NCBI GenBank assembly: GCA_963715655.1
Contig: OY970262.1
Location: 62,001-126,000, forward strand
Direction: 5' to 3'
From: JANQPD01 sp963715655
GTDB taxonomy: Bacteria > Bacteroidota > Bacteroidia > Flavobacteriales > Schleiferiaceae
Length of the DNA stretch: 64,000 bases
Under the pieces are notes generated by a model. The model was not told the DNA's origin and searched no databases. It was given only the letters and a program-made list of their open reading frames with translations. Below, piece by piece: positions 25,189-34,364 of this stretch. Positions within the stretch are counted from its first letter, which is position 1. Each line of letters begins with the position of its first letter. Made by a program: the position numbers and the translations under genes.

Positions 25189-27264
25189 ATGCAGGCGCCA
25201 GAAACCAAAACTCCATCCGTTTCAAAGAATATTATAAGTAAAGCCTTTCAGCTTATGTGTACGGCAAAAGCTATGGCAGAGCTGTACGAAGCCAACAAGG
25301 CGGTAACCGCAAAATATGTGCATGCCACTTCGCGTGGGCACGAGGCCATTCAATTAGCCTTAGGTATGCAGTTAAAAGCATTCGATTTTGTTTCACCCTA
25401 CTATCGTGATGATTCTATCCTTTTAGGCATCGGCATGAAGCCGTATGATTTAATGTTGCAATTGTTAGCTAAAAAAGACGATCCCTTTTCGGGAGGGCGT
25501 ACGTATTATGCGCATCCAAGTTTAAATGATGCCGACAAACCAAAAATTCCACATCAATCTTCGGCTACAGGTATGCAGGCTATTCCAGCTGCCGGTGTGG
25601 CCATGGGTATTCGCTACAAGGAGTTGCAAGGTTTGGCTATAGCCGATGAAAAAGCCGTGGCCGTTTGCTCCATTGGCGATGCAGCACTCACCGAAGGTGA
25701 AGTTTCTGAAGCCATGCACATGGCCGCTTTAAAGAGCTTACCACTACTGTTTTTGGTGCAGGATAATGAATGGGATATTTCCGCTCATGCAGAGGAAATT
25801 CGTGCACAAGATGCCACCGAATACGCTGCCGGCTTTAAAAATATTGAAACACGCACCATTGATGGGACGGACTTTGAACTTTGCTACAATACCGTGCAAG
25901 AGGTTTTGGAACTCATCCGCCAAGAGCGCAGACCTTTTTTAATTCATGCCAAAGTGCCCTTGCTAAACCACCATACTTCCGGTGTGCGTAAAGAGTTTTA
26001 TCGCCACGATTTAGAAGAACACGGGTTGCGCGATCCGTATCCAAAACTTAAAGAATTTTGCTTGAACAATGGTTTTACGCAGGAAGAAGTAGAAACCATT
26101 GAAAAAGAAGCCGTTGAAACGGTGGAAGCCGATTATCAAGAAGCGCTAAAGCAAGCGGATCCTGAACCAGAAGATTTGTTTACACATGATTTTGCACCCA
26201 CGGAAATTACAGAAGAAAAAGGCGAACGCGCACCGGCTGGGAAAGAAAAAACGGTGATGGTAGATGCGGCACTTTTTGCCATACGGGAACTTATGGAAGC
26301 ACATCCCGAAGCACTTTTATACGGCCAAGATGTAGGCGGAAGGCTGGGTGGTGTGTTTAGAGAAGCCGCAACGTTAGCACAAAGTTTTGGTGATGAGCGC
26401 GTTTTTAATACCCCTATTCAAGAGGCTTTTATTATTGGTAGCACCGTGGGTATGAGTGCCGTTGGCCTAAAGCCTTTTGTGGAAGTGCAGTTTGCCGATT
26501 ACATCTGGCCGGGTTTAAATCAGCTGTTTAGTGAAGTAAGCCGCAGTTGCTACCTCAGCAATGGCAAGTGGCCGGTAAGCGCTGTAATTCGCGTGCCCAT
26601 TGGCGCTTATGGTAGCGGAGGGCCGTATCATAGTAGCAGCGTAGAAAGTATTTTAACCAACATACGCGGAATTAAAATTGCGTACCCCAGCACGGGTGCC
26701 GATTTAAAAGGCTTGATGAAGGCAGCTTTTTATGATCCAAATCCGGTAATAATGCTGGAGCATAAAGGTTTGTATTGGAGTAAAATAAAAGGAACTGAAG
26801 ATGCTAAAACGGTGGAGCCGGATGCAGATTATGTAATTCCTTTTGGTAAAGGACGGATTGCGTATGCTGCAAAAGAAACCTGTGTGCAAGCCAATAAAAG
26901 CCTGTGTATAATTACTTACGGAATGGGTGTGTATTGGGCAAAAGAAGCAAGTGCTAAATTTCCCGGGCAAGTGGAAGTGGTAGATTTACGAACCTTATAT
27001 CCGCTTGACGAAAACTTGATTTTAGAGCGTGTAAAACTTCACGGAAAGTGCGTGGTGCTTACTGAAGAACCGGTGCGCAATAGTTTTGCCCAAGGTTTAG
27101 CGGGCTTTATTCAAGAAAATTGTTTTGAGTATTTGGACGCTCCTGTAAAAGTAATTGGCGCAGAAAACATGCCGGCCATTCCATTAAACAGCACCTTAGA
27201 ATTTACGATGATACCGAATGCAGACAAGGTGAGCGCTGTGCTTAAAGAGCTGCTTAATTACTAA
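25189..27264 (+). CDS. 2-oxoacid dehydrogenase E1, alpha-beta fusion (branched-chain type)
   Basis: 691-residue thiamine-diphosphate enzyme joining both E1 subunits. The alpha half (1-~335) has the ThDP motif GDAALTEGEVSEAMHMAALK running to QDNEWDIS (residues ~163-197). The beta half (~350-691) has ALLYGQDVGGRLGGVFR, FVEVQFADYIWPGLNQL and the C-terminal fold with GKCVVLTEEPVRNSFAQG. Such fusions are common in Bacteroidota as 2-oxoisovalerate dehydrogenase E1, feeding branched-chain acyl-CoA and iso-fatty acid synthesis. No E2 or E3 gene is nearby. Oriented away from DUF2461 with an 85-bp gap. Confidence 0.9.
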   Translation: MQAPETKTPSVSKNIISKAFQLMCTAKAMAELYEANKAVTAKYVHATSRGHEAIQLALGMQLKAFDFVSPYYRDDSILLGIGMKPYDLMLQLLAKKDDPFSGGRTYYAHPSLNDADKPKIPHQSSATGMQAIPAAGVAMGIRYKELQGLAIADEKAVAVCSIGDAALTEGEVSEAMHMAALKSLPLLFLVQDNEWDISAHAEEIRAQDATEYAAGFKNIETRTIDGTDFELCYNTVQEVLELIRQERRPFLIHAKVPLLNHHTSGVRKEFYRHDLEEHGLRDPYPKLKEFCLNNGFTQEEVETIEKEAVETVEADYQEALKQADPEPEDLFTHDFAPTEITEEKGERAPAGKEKTVMVDAALFAIRELMEAHPEALLYGQDVGGRLGGVFREAATLAQSFGDERVFNTPIQEAFIIGSTVGMSAVGLKPFVEVQFADYIWPGLNQLFSEVSRSCYLSNGKWPVSAVIRVPIGAYGSGGPYHSSSVESILTNIRGIKIAYPSTGADLKGLMKAAFYDPNPVIMLEHKGLYWSKIKGTEDAKTVEPDADYVIPFGKGRIAYAAKETCVQANKSLCIITYGMGVYWAKEASAKFPGQVEVVDLRTLYPLDENLILERVKLHGKCVVLTEEPVRNSFAQGLAGFIQENCFEYLDAPVKVIGAENMPAIPLNSTLEFTMIPNADKVSAVLKELLNY

Positions 27265-27270
27265 GCGTGT

Positions 27271-27441
27271 TTATTTAAACCGGTGGTTAAACTTTTTAAA
27301 AAGCTCTTTTCTATTTGGAGAAATGCTAGCACAAGATTTTGATGGTGAGTTGATCAAATCTAAATTATGGTTAATGGGGCTGCCGCCTCCGAAGGCGTAA
27401 TCTTGGCTGTGTGTGCCAAAAAGTTGTAAAATTAAGTTCAT
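27271..27441 (-). CDS. Possible small protein, 56 residues
   Basis: The frame from ATG 27441 to TAA 27271 reads MNLILQLFGTHSQDYAFGGG, then SPINHNLDLINSPSK and a basic RKELFKKFNHRFK end. Codon choice resembles neighbouring genes and no stop interrupts it. It fills part of a 333-bp gap between two convergent genes. No family is recognised, and it could be chance. Confidence 0.35.
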   Translation of the reverse strand: MNLILQLFGTHSQDYAFGGGSPINHNLDLINSPSKSCASISPNRKELFKKFNHRFK

Positions 27442-27597
27442 AACTTTTCTGGTTGTGTGTTGTTTGTGGCGGCACTAAGATATATAACAATATTAAAAGG
27501 ACAATATCAATATGTTGATTTTTAAGCACTTGCTATCATATTACTCTTACAAAAATTGTTCAACACGCACGCTTCCAAGTTATTAACAAATGAAAAT

Positions 27598-28059
27598 TTA
27601 TTGGCAATGTTTGTGCGCACCACAACTGGCCGCCCAAGAAAATGGTTTGCCGGCACCTTTAAAACCCATGGAGGTGATTAATCCTATACTGGCATCATAC
27701 AACTGATGTGATTTAAAAGATGGGTTTGAATTAATGTCCACGTGTACGTGAATATCGCCTAGCTCACGGATTTCATCAGCTACTTCCACTGCACGAGTAA
27801 CTTCATTCCACAGGCGTGTAAATCGATCTTTGGGCGCTGTAATTTTTTCGTTTTTGTAAATTTCACTTACACCATGGCCAACGTCCCACATGCACACCAC
27901 GGTGGAGTATTTTACAATTTCTCCACGCTTTTTAGAATCACAACCTACATAAATTTTGCCTCTAGGGTTTTTGCGCAGCCATAAAGCTACATACGCTTTT
28001 ACATTGTTAATTTCCTCGCCTATATGATTTCTAAAAACAGCTTTCCCATTTACCTTCAT
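27598..28059 (-). CDS. YkuK-family (DUF458) RNase H-like protein
   Basis: 153 residues of the YkuK/DUF458 family, predicted to adopt an RNase H-like fold. Conserved acidic positions are visible in KIYVGCDSKKRGEI, the following VVCMWDVGHG, and IHVHVDINSNPSFKS. The C-terminal CGAHKHCQ is conserved in Bacteroidota members. Predicted nuclease; the substrate is unknown. It lies downstream of the membrane-protein operon, with a 103-bp gap that suggests its own promoter. Confidence 0.85.
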   Translation of the reverse strand: MKVNGKAVFRNHIGEEINNVKAYVALWLRKNPRGKIYVGCDSKKRGEIVKYSTVVCMWDVGHGVSEIYKNEKITAPKDRFTRLWNEVTRAVEVADEIRELGDIHVHVDINSNPSFKSHQLYDASIGLITSMGFKGAGKPFSWAASCGAHKHCQ

Positions 28060-28162
28060 TGCATTTCGTTTTTATGATTTTACGATTGCCCTAAATTAGT
28101 AAAAGAAGTTGCTTGAAATACGTGAATGTGGTTCTTAGCGTCAATTTAACCTTACATTAATA

Positions 28163-28495
28163 TCAGGTTTTAGCCGTAAAACGCTCCTCTTGCCATTTTA
28201 ATTTTAGGTGGAAAAAATACGCTTGACAACTTAATAATAGGAGAAAATATAAAGACACCAGAGTATCTAAACCCCCCTCATATATTGATGTAGTAAGGAG
28301 CAAATAACTAACCATCGGAAAAGGTAGAACCCACAGAATCAGTGATAACGTATTAAGTTGAATAACTTTACTGCCACGATTTTTGAAAACATTCAAAATC
28401 AACTTTATTAAAAAAATAAAGGCGTAGCAAAACATGTAGGCAGTAAAAAAATAAGCGGCTAATCCTGCGCCAAAATCGGTATTGTGTAAATCCAT
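28163..28495 (-). CDS. Small integral membrane protein
   Basis: 110 residues with three or four predicted membrane helices. No family is recognised. It is the last gene of a minus-strand run (203-residue membrane protein, winged-helix regulator, DUF4173-like protein, 140-residue membrane protein, this one), two bases after its upstream neighbour. Confidence 0.6.
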   Translation of the reverse strand: MDLHNTDFGAGLAAYFFTAYMFCYAFIFLIKLILNVFKNRGSKVIQLNTLSLILWVLPFPMVSYLLLTTSIYEGGLDTLVSLYFLLLLSCQAYFFHLKLKWQEERFTAKT

Positions 28496-28497
28496 TG

Positions 28498-28920
28498 TTA
28501 AGGAGTTAAACTGTTTAGGCTAAATTTTTTGGAGCGATTTATAAGCGCACCAATAATGGTAGTGCTAATTACAAAAGGCAGAATAAGGCTAAGCTCCAAA
28601 AGTGTATTACTAAACAGAATTTGCGAAAGAAATAATAACCAACCAAAACTTAGAAACAAGCCTAAGCATGTTAAAAATGCAATTTGATATGGTTTAGGGA
28701 AAACCCACGGTTTGCATAGCGCTAATATTACAAACATGGGCAGTAGCATAGGTAAACTTAGTATGAAGCTTAGTATAGCTAAAAAACCTAAACTGTTTGC
28801 AAAATTTTGCACACTAGCAGTAGCCGGGAGGCTTAAAAAGGTAAAAGGAACGCTGCAAAGCATAACGCCCAACAACCAGCTTTTAAAAAAGAACGAAATG
28901 GTTAGCCGAAGTGCCTTCAT
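28498..28920 (-). CDS. Integral membrane protein
   Basis: 140 residues with about four helices (around 12-32, 45-68, 78-98 and 103-125). No recognised domain. The ATG at 28920 is placed directly at the stop of the DUF4173-like gene (one-base overlap), indicating translational coupling within the operon. Confidence 0.65.
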   Translation of the reverse strand: MKALRLTISFFFKSWLLGVMLCSVPFTFLSLPATASVQNFANSLGFLAILSFILSLPMLLPMFVILALCKPWVFPKPYQIAFLTCLGLFLSFGWLLFLSQILFSNTLLELSLILPFVISTTIIGALINRSKKFSLNSLTP

Positions 28921-30368
28921 TAATCTATTTGATTTTTGGCGTTTTGTAGGGCGAAGCTCAACTCTCTAAAGTCAGGTAAATAGTTGTAAAGTGCATCCTG
29001 TTCTTCCTTTAAGCGGATGTTAAAATTTGCTTTTTCTGTTTTGCTTTTAAAGTTTATTAAATCTTCGTTTTCCATTAAAATGGGAAGATTTCGCTGGCTT
29101 AAATCAAACAAGTAGTTCCAATCTAAATTGGCCTTATGCATTATATTTTGCTTTAGGTTAAACCGAATGGTGAGCATACTCCAATCCATAAAAACACATA
29201 AACTAAGCGTAGTAAAAAAGCTCCAATAAAGACTTCTAATGAGGTAAGTATTGGTTTTTTCTAATTGTATTTTTAGCAACACCATTATTAAACCTATTAC
29301 AGACAGTGCGAGGTAAATAAAAACACCTATCCGCTTTAAGCTTAGACCATAAGAACCAACATAAAATAAGTTTTTGCCAAATGTAGTAAGCACAATGCCT
29401 ATGTTTAAAACTATCCATACTATGGCTAATACTTTTAATGGATGTGCCTTTTGAAGTTGTGCATTATGAATATCTCTAAAGAAGAAGAGAATAAAAGCAC
29501 TCGCAATTAAAATTGAGAAAATGAGCAACCCAATACCTTGATGCACATACTTAGCGTAATCTGCCGCAAGGCCTAGTTTTATTTGATTTAAAAACAATGC
29601 ATCACTAACCAGAAACACCAAAAGCATAATGTTAAGTAGGCTAAAAAGTAAAACACCCACTTTTCTTTCAGTTGTAATATGCTTGTTTTCAACTGCATTA
29701 ACCGAAAAATTATTTGGCAAAAGACTATCTAGTAAAAACAGCTTTTCGTTATGTTGTGGCTTAAAAATGCTGTAAGAAATAAACGCTCCAAGTAATAACA
29801 AACCAAATAGCTTTAAATCTATGGCCTCAAAAAAGTCTAAGTACAAGGTTTCAAAAAGCGGATTAAGATTTTTGTAAATGCTAGCAAAAAACAATAAAAA
29901 AGCAAGAGGTAAAATACCGTAAAGCAAAATATTCAACAGTCTAGAGCTTTTTAGGCTGGCAGATTTTTCTTCTGTAGTAAAAGTTGTGTAAAGCCCTTGT
30001 ATGGGAGCTACAAAAAGATTGCTTATACCTTTTGATTCAAACAACAGAATGCTGGTTTCTTCAAAGTACACCAATTGGTGTAAAAGTAAAAGGCATAAAA
30101 AACCCCACAAGAGTACATCCCAAGTGCCGTACCAAGCAATGGCAATGGCAGTAATAGCGGTAAGCGTGGTGGTAAAAAGCACTTTTAGGTTTTTAAAGCG
30201 CTTGGGTTTATCAAAAAGCCAATAGCCAACTAATAAAGCTATGAGTACGGCTACGTTTAAGCCTAATGCTGCACCATTAAAAAGCGCAGCAAAGCAAACA
30301 CTAAAAAGGAGCATGTAAAGAGTAAAGGGTTGTTCTTTTTTAAAAGTACTTTGAATTTCAAAGCTCAT
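28920..30368 (-). CDS. DUF4173/DUF4153-like polytopic membrane protein
   Basis: 482 residues with roughly 11-12 membrane helices. The central AADYAKYVHQGIGLLIFSIL segment resembles the conserved YVHxG motif of the DUF4173 group. The last ~90 residues are soluble (FDLSQRNLPILMENEDLINF and a helix-rich tail). Function unknown. Genes of this type in Bacteroidota commonly follow a small winged-helix regulator, as here. Confidence 0.7.
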   Translation of the reverse strand: MSFEIQSTFKKEQPFTLYMLLFSVCFAALFNGAALGLNVAVLIALLVGYWLFDKPKRFKNLKVLFTTTLTAITAIAIAWYGTWDVLLWGFLCLLLLHQLVYFEETSILLFESKGISNLFVAPIQGLYTTFTTEEKSASLKSSRLLNILLYGILPLAFLLFFASIYKNLNPLFETLYLDFFEAIDLKLFGLLLLGAFISYSIFKPQHNEKLFLLDSLLPNNFSVNAVENKHITTERKVGVLLFSLLNIMLLVFLVSDALFLNQIKLGLAADYAKYVHQGIGLLIFSILIASAFILFFFRDIHNAQLQKAHPLKVLAIVWIVLNIGIVLTTFGKNLFYVGSYGLSLKRIGVFIYLALSVIGLIMVLLKIQLEKTNTYLIRSLYWSFFTTLSLCVFMDWSMLTIRFNLKQNIMHKANLDWNYLFDLSQRNLPILMENEDLINFKSKTEKANFNIRLKEEQDALYNYLPDFRELSFALQNAKNQID

Positions 30369-30388
30369 GGGTAAAAAATTTTGGGTTA

Positions 30389-30682
30389 TTATTTATGTAT
30401 CAATTTTTCTAAAGCGCTAATATGCTCGGCAAAAGCCGCTTTACCTTTATGGGTAATGGAGTAGGAAGTGTTTGGTTTTTTGCCTACAAAACTTTTAGTA
30501 ATGCGTATTAATTTCTTTTTCTCTAGTGCATTGGTGTGGCTGGCTAAGTTGCCGTCAGTAACTTCTAGCAGCTCTTTTAATTCATTAAAGTCCACTTGAT
30601 CATTTACCATTAATACCGACATGACTCCCAGCTTTACGCGGTTTTCAAACTCTTTATGTAATCCTTTTATCGGGTTTTTCAT
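30389..30682 (-). CDS. Winged-helix transcriptional regulator
   Basis: 97 residues from ATG 30682 (MKNPIKGLHKEFENRVKLGV). The longer frame from 30805 only reads across the upstream gene. The winged helix shows in DFNELKELLEVTDGNLASHT and the wing KPNTSYSITHKGKAAFAEHI, as in the ArsR/MarR-like family of Bacteroidota. It overlaps the stop of the upstream membrane gene by 4 bases. The palindrome at 31323-31340 upstream of the operon is a plausible binding site. Confidence 0.9.
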   Translation of the reverse strand: MKNPIKGLHKEFENRVKLGVMSVLMVNDQVDFNELKELLEVTDGNLASHTNALEKKKLIRITKSFVGKKPNTSYSITHKGKAAFAEHISALEKLIHK

Positions 30683-31290
30683 CGCTCGTACTTCCAGTAC
30701 ATTAAAGCTCCATAAACTATATGTAAAGCTCCAAATCCGATACTCCAAAACAGTAAATCGTTTCCATAAAAAAGCATAGCTAGCAAGCCAAGCGCTATTT
30801 CGCAAAAACCTAATCCTCTAATATCATGTAGGGTATATTTACTTCCATTAATAAGTGATAAACCGTAGAAAATTAAAAGAGAGGGGGCTATTAAAGCATA
30901 GTGTTTTTGATATACTAACATAAGTGCAAAAAGGCCTCCGGTAATAAGCGGTATAAGCAAGTTTATAAGCATCCGCTTTGAAGTAGTATCCCAAATTTTT
31001 TGATTGTGCTTTTTGGCGTTTCGTTTAGTTAAAAAATAAGCAGTAAATAATGATAAAATCAGCACGCTTAGCGCGATGGTGATAAGTGAAAGCAGGTTCT
31101 CCTGATTTAGATTGGTTGTAGGCTCAGGATTATATTCTCTAGTTTGCATTACTGTAAAATAGCTTAATGCCGCTCCTAAAAGCGCATAAATCCCTGCAAA
31201 TACACCAGACAAACCAGATAAGGAAATGAATCGCGTGGAGCGTTGCATATATCCTTTAATTTCATTTAAATCTTTTTCAGCCTTACTCAT
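30679..31290 (-). CDS. Six-helix membrane protein, first gene of regulator operon
   Basis: 203 residues. A soluble N-terminus (MSKAEKDLNEIKGYMQRSTR) precedes about six hydrophobic helices. Similar proteins precede winged-helix genes in other Bacteroidota; function unknown. It is the leader of the operon running to 28163 and sits 33 bases from a perfect inverted repeat. Confidence 0.7.
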   Translation of the reverse strand: MSKAEKDLNEIKGYMQRSTRFISLSGLSGVFAGIYALLGAALSYFTVMQTREYNPEPTTNLNQENLLSLITIALSVLILSLFTAYFLTKRNAKKHNQKIWDTTSKRMLINLLIPLITGGLFALMLVYQKHYALIAPSLLIFYGLSLINGSKYTLHDIRGLGFCEIALGLLAMLFYGNDLLFWSIGFGALHIVYGALMYWKYER

Positions 31291-31322
31291 AAAAGTACTT
31301 TGAAGCGCAAAGTAAATGCAAA

Positions 31323-31340
31323 AAACTCAAAGTGTTGAGT
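31323..31340 (-). promoter_or_regulatory. Palindromic operator candidate for the winged-helix operon
   Basis: AACTCAA-AGTG-TTGAGTT is a perfect 7-bp inverted repeat with a 4-bp centre, 33 bp upstream of the operon start codon. Related CAAAGT and ACTTTG pieces lie between it and the gene. Confidence 0.45.
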
Positions 31341-31528
31341 TCTTAACGCTTTTTTAACGCAAGGATTTAGTTCTACTACACCTCTTTAATACGTTTCACT
31401 TGAAAGTTTGTAACGGATTACTTTCGCTGATTTGATTGCGGCACTTTACTTAATCATCTGGATAAATTCAGATTAAAAACTTTGTATCACTCCTCGCTAG
31501 CGCGGATTTACCTAAGTTTCTGGAATAA

Positions 31529-31651
31529 ATTAAAGTACTTTAATTACCACTTTACATTCTTTTGGAATTGGTGGTACTAAAACGAAATTTGTGTAGCCGA
31601 TTTTATCTGTACGGGTTCCACATGTATATTTTGTAATGGTGTAAACTATGT
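31529..31651 (-). pseudogene. C-terminal fragment of an unidentified protein
   Basis: A minus-strand frame reads KPVGNIVYTITKYTCGTRTD, then KIGYTNFVLVPPIPKECKVVIKVL and stops at 31529. The composition looks coding, but there is no start; it begins just after the TPR gene stop, in a different frame. It may be the tail of a lost cassette gene. Family not recognised. Confidence 0.3.
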
Positions 31652-31663
31652 TACCAACTGGCT

Positions 31664-32584
31664 TTATTTACATTTTTCATTTATTCGTTCCAAAGCATAT
31701 TCTGCACCAAGTTCGTGAGCCTTTTTCCAATCCTCACAGGCTTTACTCTTATTTCCTAAATTGAATTCAGAATTTCCTTTATTGAAATAAGCCATTTGTT
31801 TATTCTCAATATCAACATTATTAAGATTAATGACTTTCTCATAATCTTGTATTGCTCCTTCGTAATCTCCATTTTCATCTTTTACACTTCCACGATTTGT
31901 TAAAGCACTTATAAAATCTGGTGCAATTTCGATAGCCTTGTCATAATCTTTTAACGAAGATTTCCAAGTGTATAGTTCATTTTTAACTATTGCTCTTGAA
32001 TAATATGAGTTTGGGTCTTTTGGATTGATTTTAATGCAAATTGTCCAATTTAGTATTGCTCCACTTAAATCTCCGGAATCATAGCATTCAAGTCCTTTGT
32101 TGAAATAAAAATCTTCTTTTTCTTTATCGAATTCGGGGAAATTTTGATTTTTCGGGTCAAACGGAGCACCATAACCGTCAAGTTTTGCATCAAATTCATA
32201 ACCCCTTTTGTACATATCCAAACTCCAATAAAGTAAATTATCTTCGGTTATTGGAATTTCATTGGTTTCTCCATTCAATTCCCAAAGCCCTTTTTTGATT
32301 TTCTTAATGGATTTGATTTCGTAGGGATAATGCTCATTAAGAAAATCTTGAAGGTTGTCAAGTTTGTCTTTTGAGTTAGAAACAAAATGAAAGTCAAATT
32401 TTGCCAACGAAAAATCACTCACACCACTTTTTTGCATATTGTTGAAAACATCTTGAGCAGAAACCATTTCTTTCCCGAAATTTTGAGTGAATTGTTCCCA
32501 AGTAATGAATTTGTCCTCCTTCTTATTTTGTCCCCAACTAGTTAGAAATTTTAGCATTAAGATTATTATTAAAAGGTTTCTCAT
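31664..32584 (-). CDS. Secreted tetratricopeptide-repeat protein
   Basis: 306 residues with a probable signal peptide (MRNLLIIILMLKFLTSWGQ). Residues ~150-300 hold about four TPR units (FYFNKGLECYDSGDLSGAIL, YYSRAIVKNELYTWKSSLKD, ALTNRGSVKDENGDYEGAIQ, AYFNKGNSEFNLGNKSKACE). The N-terminal half is unlike known domains. Likely a periplasmic scaffold. It is flanked by attC-like palindromes and shares its 5' leader pattern with the split gene upstream, so it looks like a cassette-borne gene. Confidence 0.8.
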   Translation of the reverse strand: MRNLLIIILMLKFLTSWGQNKKEDKFITWEQFTQNFGKEMVSAQDVFNNMQKSGVSDFSLAKFDFHFVSNSKDKLDNLQDFLNEHYPYEIKSIKKIKKGLWELNGETNEIPITEDNLLYWSLDMYKRGYEFDAKLDGYGAPFDPKNQNFPEFDKEKEDFYFNKGLECYDSGDLSGAILNWTICIKINPKDPNSYYSRAIVKNELYTWKSSLKDYDKAIEIAPDFISALTNRGSVKDENGDYEGAIQDYEKVINLNNVDIENKQMAYFNKGNSEFNLGNKSKACEDWKKAHELGAEYALERINEKCK

Positions 32585-32600
32585 TTTGTTTTGTCAGCTT

Positions 32601-32671
32601 GAATATAACGTTCAGGCTATGCTCAGTGTCCGGAAGGGTATTGAGTATAGGTTTCCTATGTTAGCAACAGG
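32601..32671. repeat. attC-like imperfect palindrome 1
   Basis: A TAACG boundary at 32606, a central stem TATGCTCAGT (32618-32627) pairing with ATTGAGTATA (32640-32649) through G-T wobbles, and a closing TGTTAGCAAC (32659-32668). Inverted, imperfect, with TAAC and GTTA ends, it resembles recombination sites of integron-like gene cassettes. A related CTATGTTACCAAC occurs at 31647-31659 on the far side of the TPR gene. Confidence 0.5.
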
Positions 32672-32691
32672 CTTTTTTTTTGATTTAACTT

Positions 32692-33110
32692 CTATTCTGG
32701 TTTCTTTAAAATATTACGGGTAAACTCTGTTAGAACTTTTTTTGAAGGCTTACTTGCACCAAATTGATGTTTCGCATATCCTTTCTGTATCAAAAGTCTT
32801 AATTCTAAAATTTCAGTATCACTTGCATAGTCATAGAAATAAATAAACCTGAGGTTGCCCATAATATTAAATAGATAAAAGGAATTTTTATTCAAGGAGC
32901 CGATATAAGATTCTAAAGTTTTTCGCCAACCTGATGGTCTGATGCGTGATAATAGAACTATTAAAAGATGCTTGTTTAGGTGAATTTTCTCCTTATTGAT
33001 CTTCTCAATTAGCAGTGGTCCAATCTTTTCACTATCGATATCATCTTTAAAAAACTTCACTACATTGTTTGGTATCTCCTGCAGAATTTTATTAATACGC
33101 TTATCAACTG
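32692..33110 (-). pseudogene. Cyclase-like protein, C-terminal half (split by IS3 element)
   Basis: The frame reads inward from the IS end as TVDKRINKILQEIPNNVVKF, then FKDDIDSEKIGPLLIE to a normal stop at 32692. Together with the N-terminal half at 34365-34733 it completes one ~260-residue protein; both halves are on the minus strand and the IS lies exactly between them. No known domain is evident in this half. Confidence 0.75.
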
Positions 33111-33137
33111 TGTAAGCTCCCCTTTTTTAGTACGGTT

Positions 33138-34013
33138 CTAAAGTAGACTATTTTCTTTATTAGTTTCATTAATCAAAATATCCCTTGGTGCAGTGGAGCG
33201 TAGCGGAACGGAACCAAGGGATATTTTTCGGTTTTTGTTTCTATAGGCCACAGGGCTTATGCCACCCAGCGCATCGTGTGGTCGTTCATGGTTGTAATCT
33301 TCTACCCAAGATTCGGTCACTTCTCTTACTTGATCTATTGAACTAAAGAGATAAGCATCTAAAATATGCCTGCGATAGGTTTTATTAAAACGCTCTATTA
33401 GCGCATTTTGAGTAGGCTTACCGGGCTGTATATATTTAAACTCAATACCGTGCATCACGCTCCATTGAGTCGTTAATTTAGCTATAAATTCTGGACCATT
33501 ATCCATACGTAGTTTTTGCGGCTTTCCGTGTTTGTTTATCAAGTGGTTTAATACCCAAATTACTCTGCTACTTTTTAAAGAATAATCTGTTTCTATAAAC
33601 AGTACTTCTCGATTGTAGTCATCTATTACATTAAAGCTTCGGAACTTCCTTCCATGCTCTAAAGCATCGCTCATAAAATCAATACTCCACGTATGCGTAA
33701 AGCACTCGGGTATTATTATGGGTTCTTTTACCCGCGCTGGTAAACGCTTTTTTACTTTCCTTCTTAATGGCAAGCCCATCTGCTTATATATCCTATGTAG
33801 CCGCTTGTGATTGATTAATTCCTCCTTATTACGAAGACGGTAATAACTCTTCCAAAAGCCTTCGCGTGGATGTTTTATACTCAACTGCTTTAATAATAGC
33901 TCTACGCTGCTATCATCCTTTATTGATTGATAAGCAATACTACTGCGACTAGTCTTTAATACGCGACACGCCTTGCTTATGCCGCGCGGATAAGTGCTTT
34001 TTATGCTTTCCAT
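33138..34013 (-). CDS. IS3-family transposase OrfB (DDE catalytic domain)
   Basis: 291 residues: HTH_21-type N-terminus (KHPREGFWKSYYRLRNKEEL) and rve integrase core. The DDE triad is visible: Asp in WSIDFMSDAL, Asp in KLRMDNGPEF, Glu in NALIERFNKTYR. The end carries YNHERPHDALGGISPVAY, typical of the IS407 group. The -1 frame from orfA reads KKALKPCQKREIM straight into the ATG, so the active product is probably the OrfAB fusion made by frameshifting. Confidence 0.95.
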   Translation of the reverse strand: MESIKSTYPRGISKACRVLKTSRSSIAYQSIKDDSSVELLLKQLSIKHPREGFWKSYYRLRNKEELINHKRLHRIYKQMGLPLRRKVKKRLPARVKEPIIIPECFTHTWSIDFMSDALEHGRKFRSFNVIDDYNREVLFIETDYSLKSSRVIWVLNHLINKHGKPQKLRMDNGPEFIAKLTTQWSVMHGIEFKYIQPGKPTQNALIERFNKTYRRHILDAYLFSSIDQVREVTESWVEDYNHERPHDALGGISPVAYRNKNRKISLGSVPLRSTAPRDILINETNKENSLL

Positions 34014-34036
34014 TATTTCTCTCTTTTGGCAAGGCT

Positions 34037-34303
34037 TTAAAGCTTTTTTTCAATAATGTGCTTGGCGATATCTAACTCTAAAGCTAAATCGGTGTACATG
34101 CGTTTTAGCTTCGCATTTTCTTCTTCTAGCTTCTTTATGCGCTTTAGCTCACTAGCTTCCATGCCGCCATAGCGTTGCCGCCATTTATAAAATGTTGCTT
34201 TGCTTACGCCATGCTCTCGGCTAATCGTAGCTACATCTTTGCCTTGTTCAAACTCCTTGAGAATACTGGCAATCTGGTTTGGGGTGAATTTGCTCTTTTT
34301 CAT
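34037..34303 (-). CDS. IS3-family transposase OrfA (HTH, leucine zipper)
   Basis: 88 residues. Helix-turn-helix DVATISREHGVSKATFYKWR and a coiled-coil (LKRIKKLEEENAKLKRMY). It binds the terminal repeats and, fused to OrfB through the A AAA AAG slip site near its end, makes the transposase. No mutations are visible. Confidence 0.95.
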   Translation of the reverse strand: MKKSKFTPNQIASILKEFEQGKDVATISREHGVSKATFYKWRQRYGGMEASELKRIKKLEEENAKLKRMYTDLALELDIAKHIIEKKL

Positions 34304-34364
34304 ATTTACAGTTTAAAATTAAAAATTATATTTTTAAACCGTACTAGTTTTGGGGGAGCTTACA

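Larger units (their letters stand above)
33111..34364 (-). mobile_element. Complete IS3-family (IS407-group-like) insertion sequence
   Basis: A 1254-bp element bounded by terminal inverted repeats starting TGTAAGCTCCCC at both ends and continuing imperfectly to TAGTACGGTT. It holds orfA and orfB with a -1 slippery site A AAA AAG (34043-34049 on the minus strand). Both ORFs are intact, so it may be active. It interrupts a cyclase-like gene. I could not identify a clean target duplication. Confidence 0.9.

Noticed and set aside
30683..30805. 41-residue N-terminal extension of the winged-helix regulator
   Set aside because: It lies wholly within the upstream membrane-protein gene; ATG 30682 with the 4-base overlap is the normal operon start.
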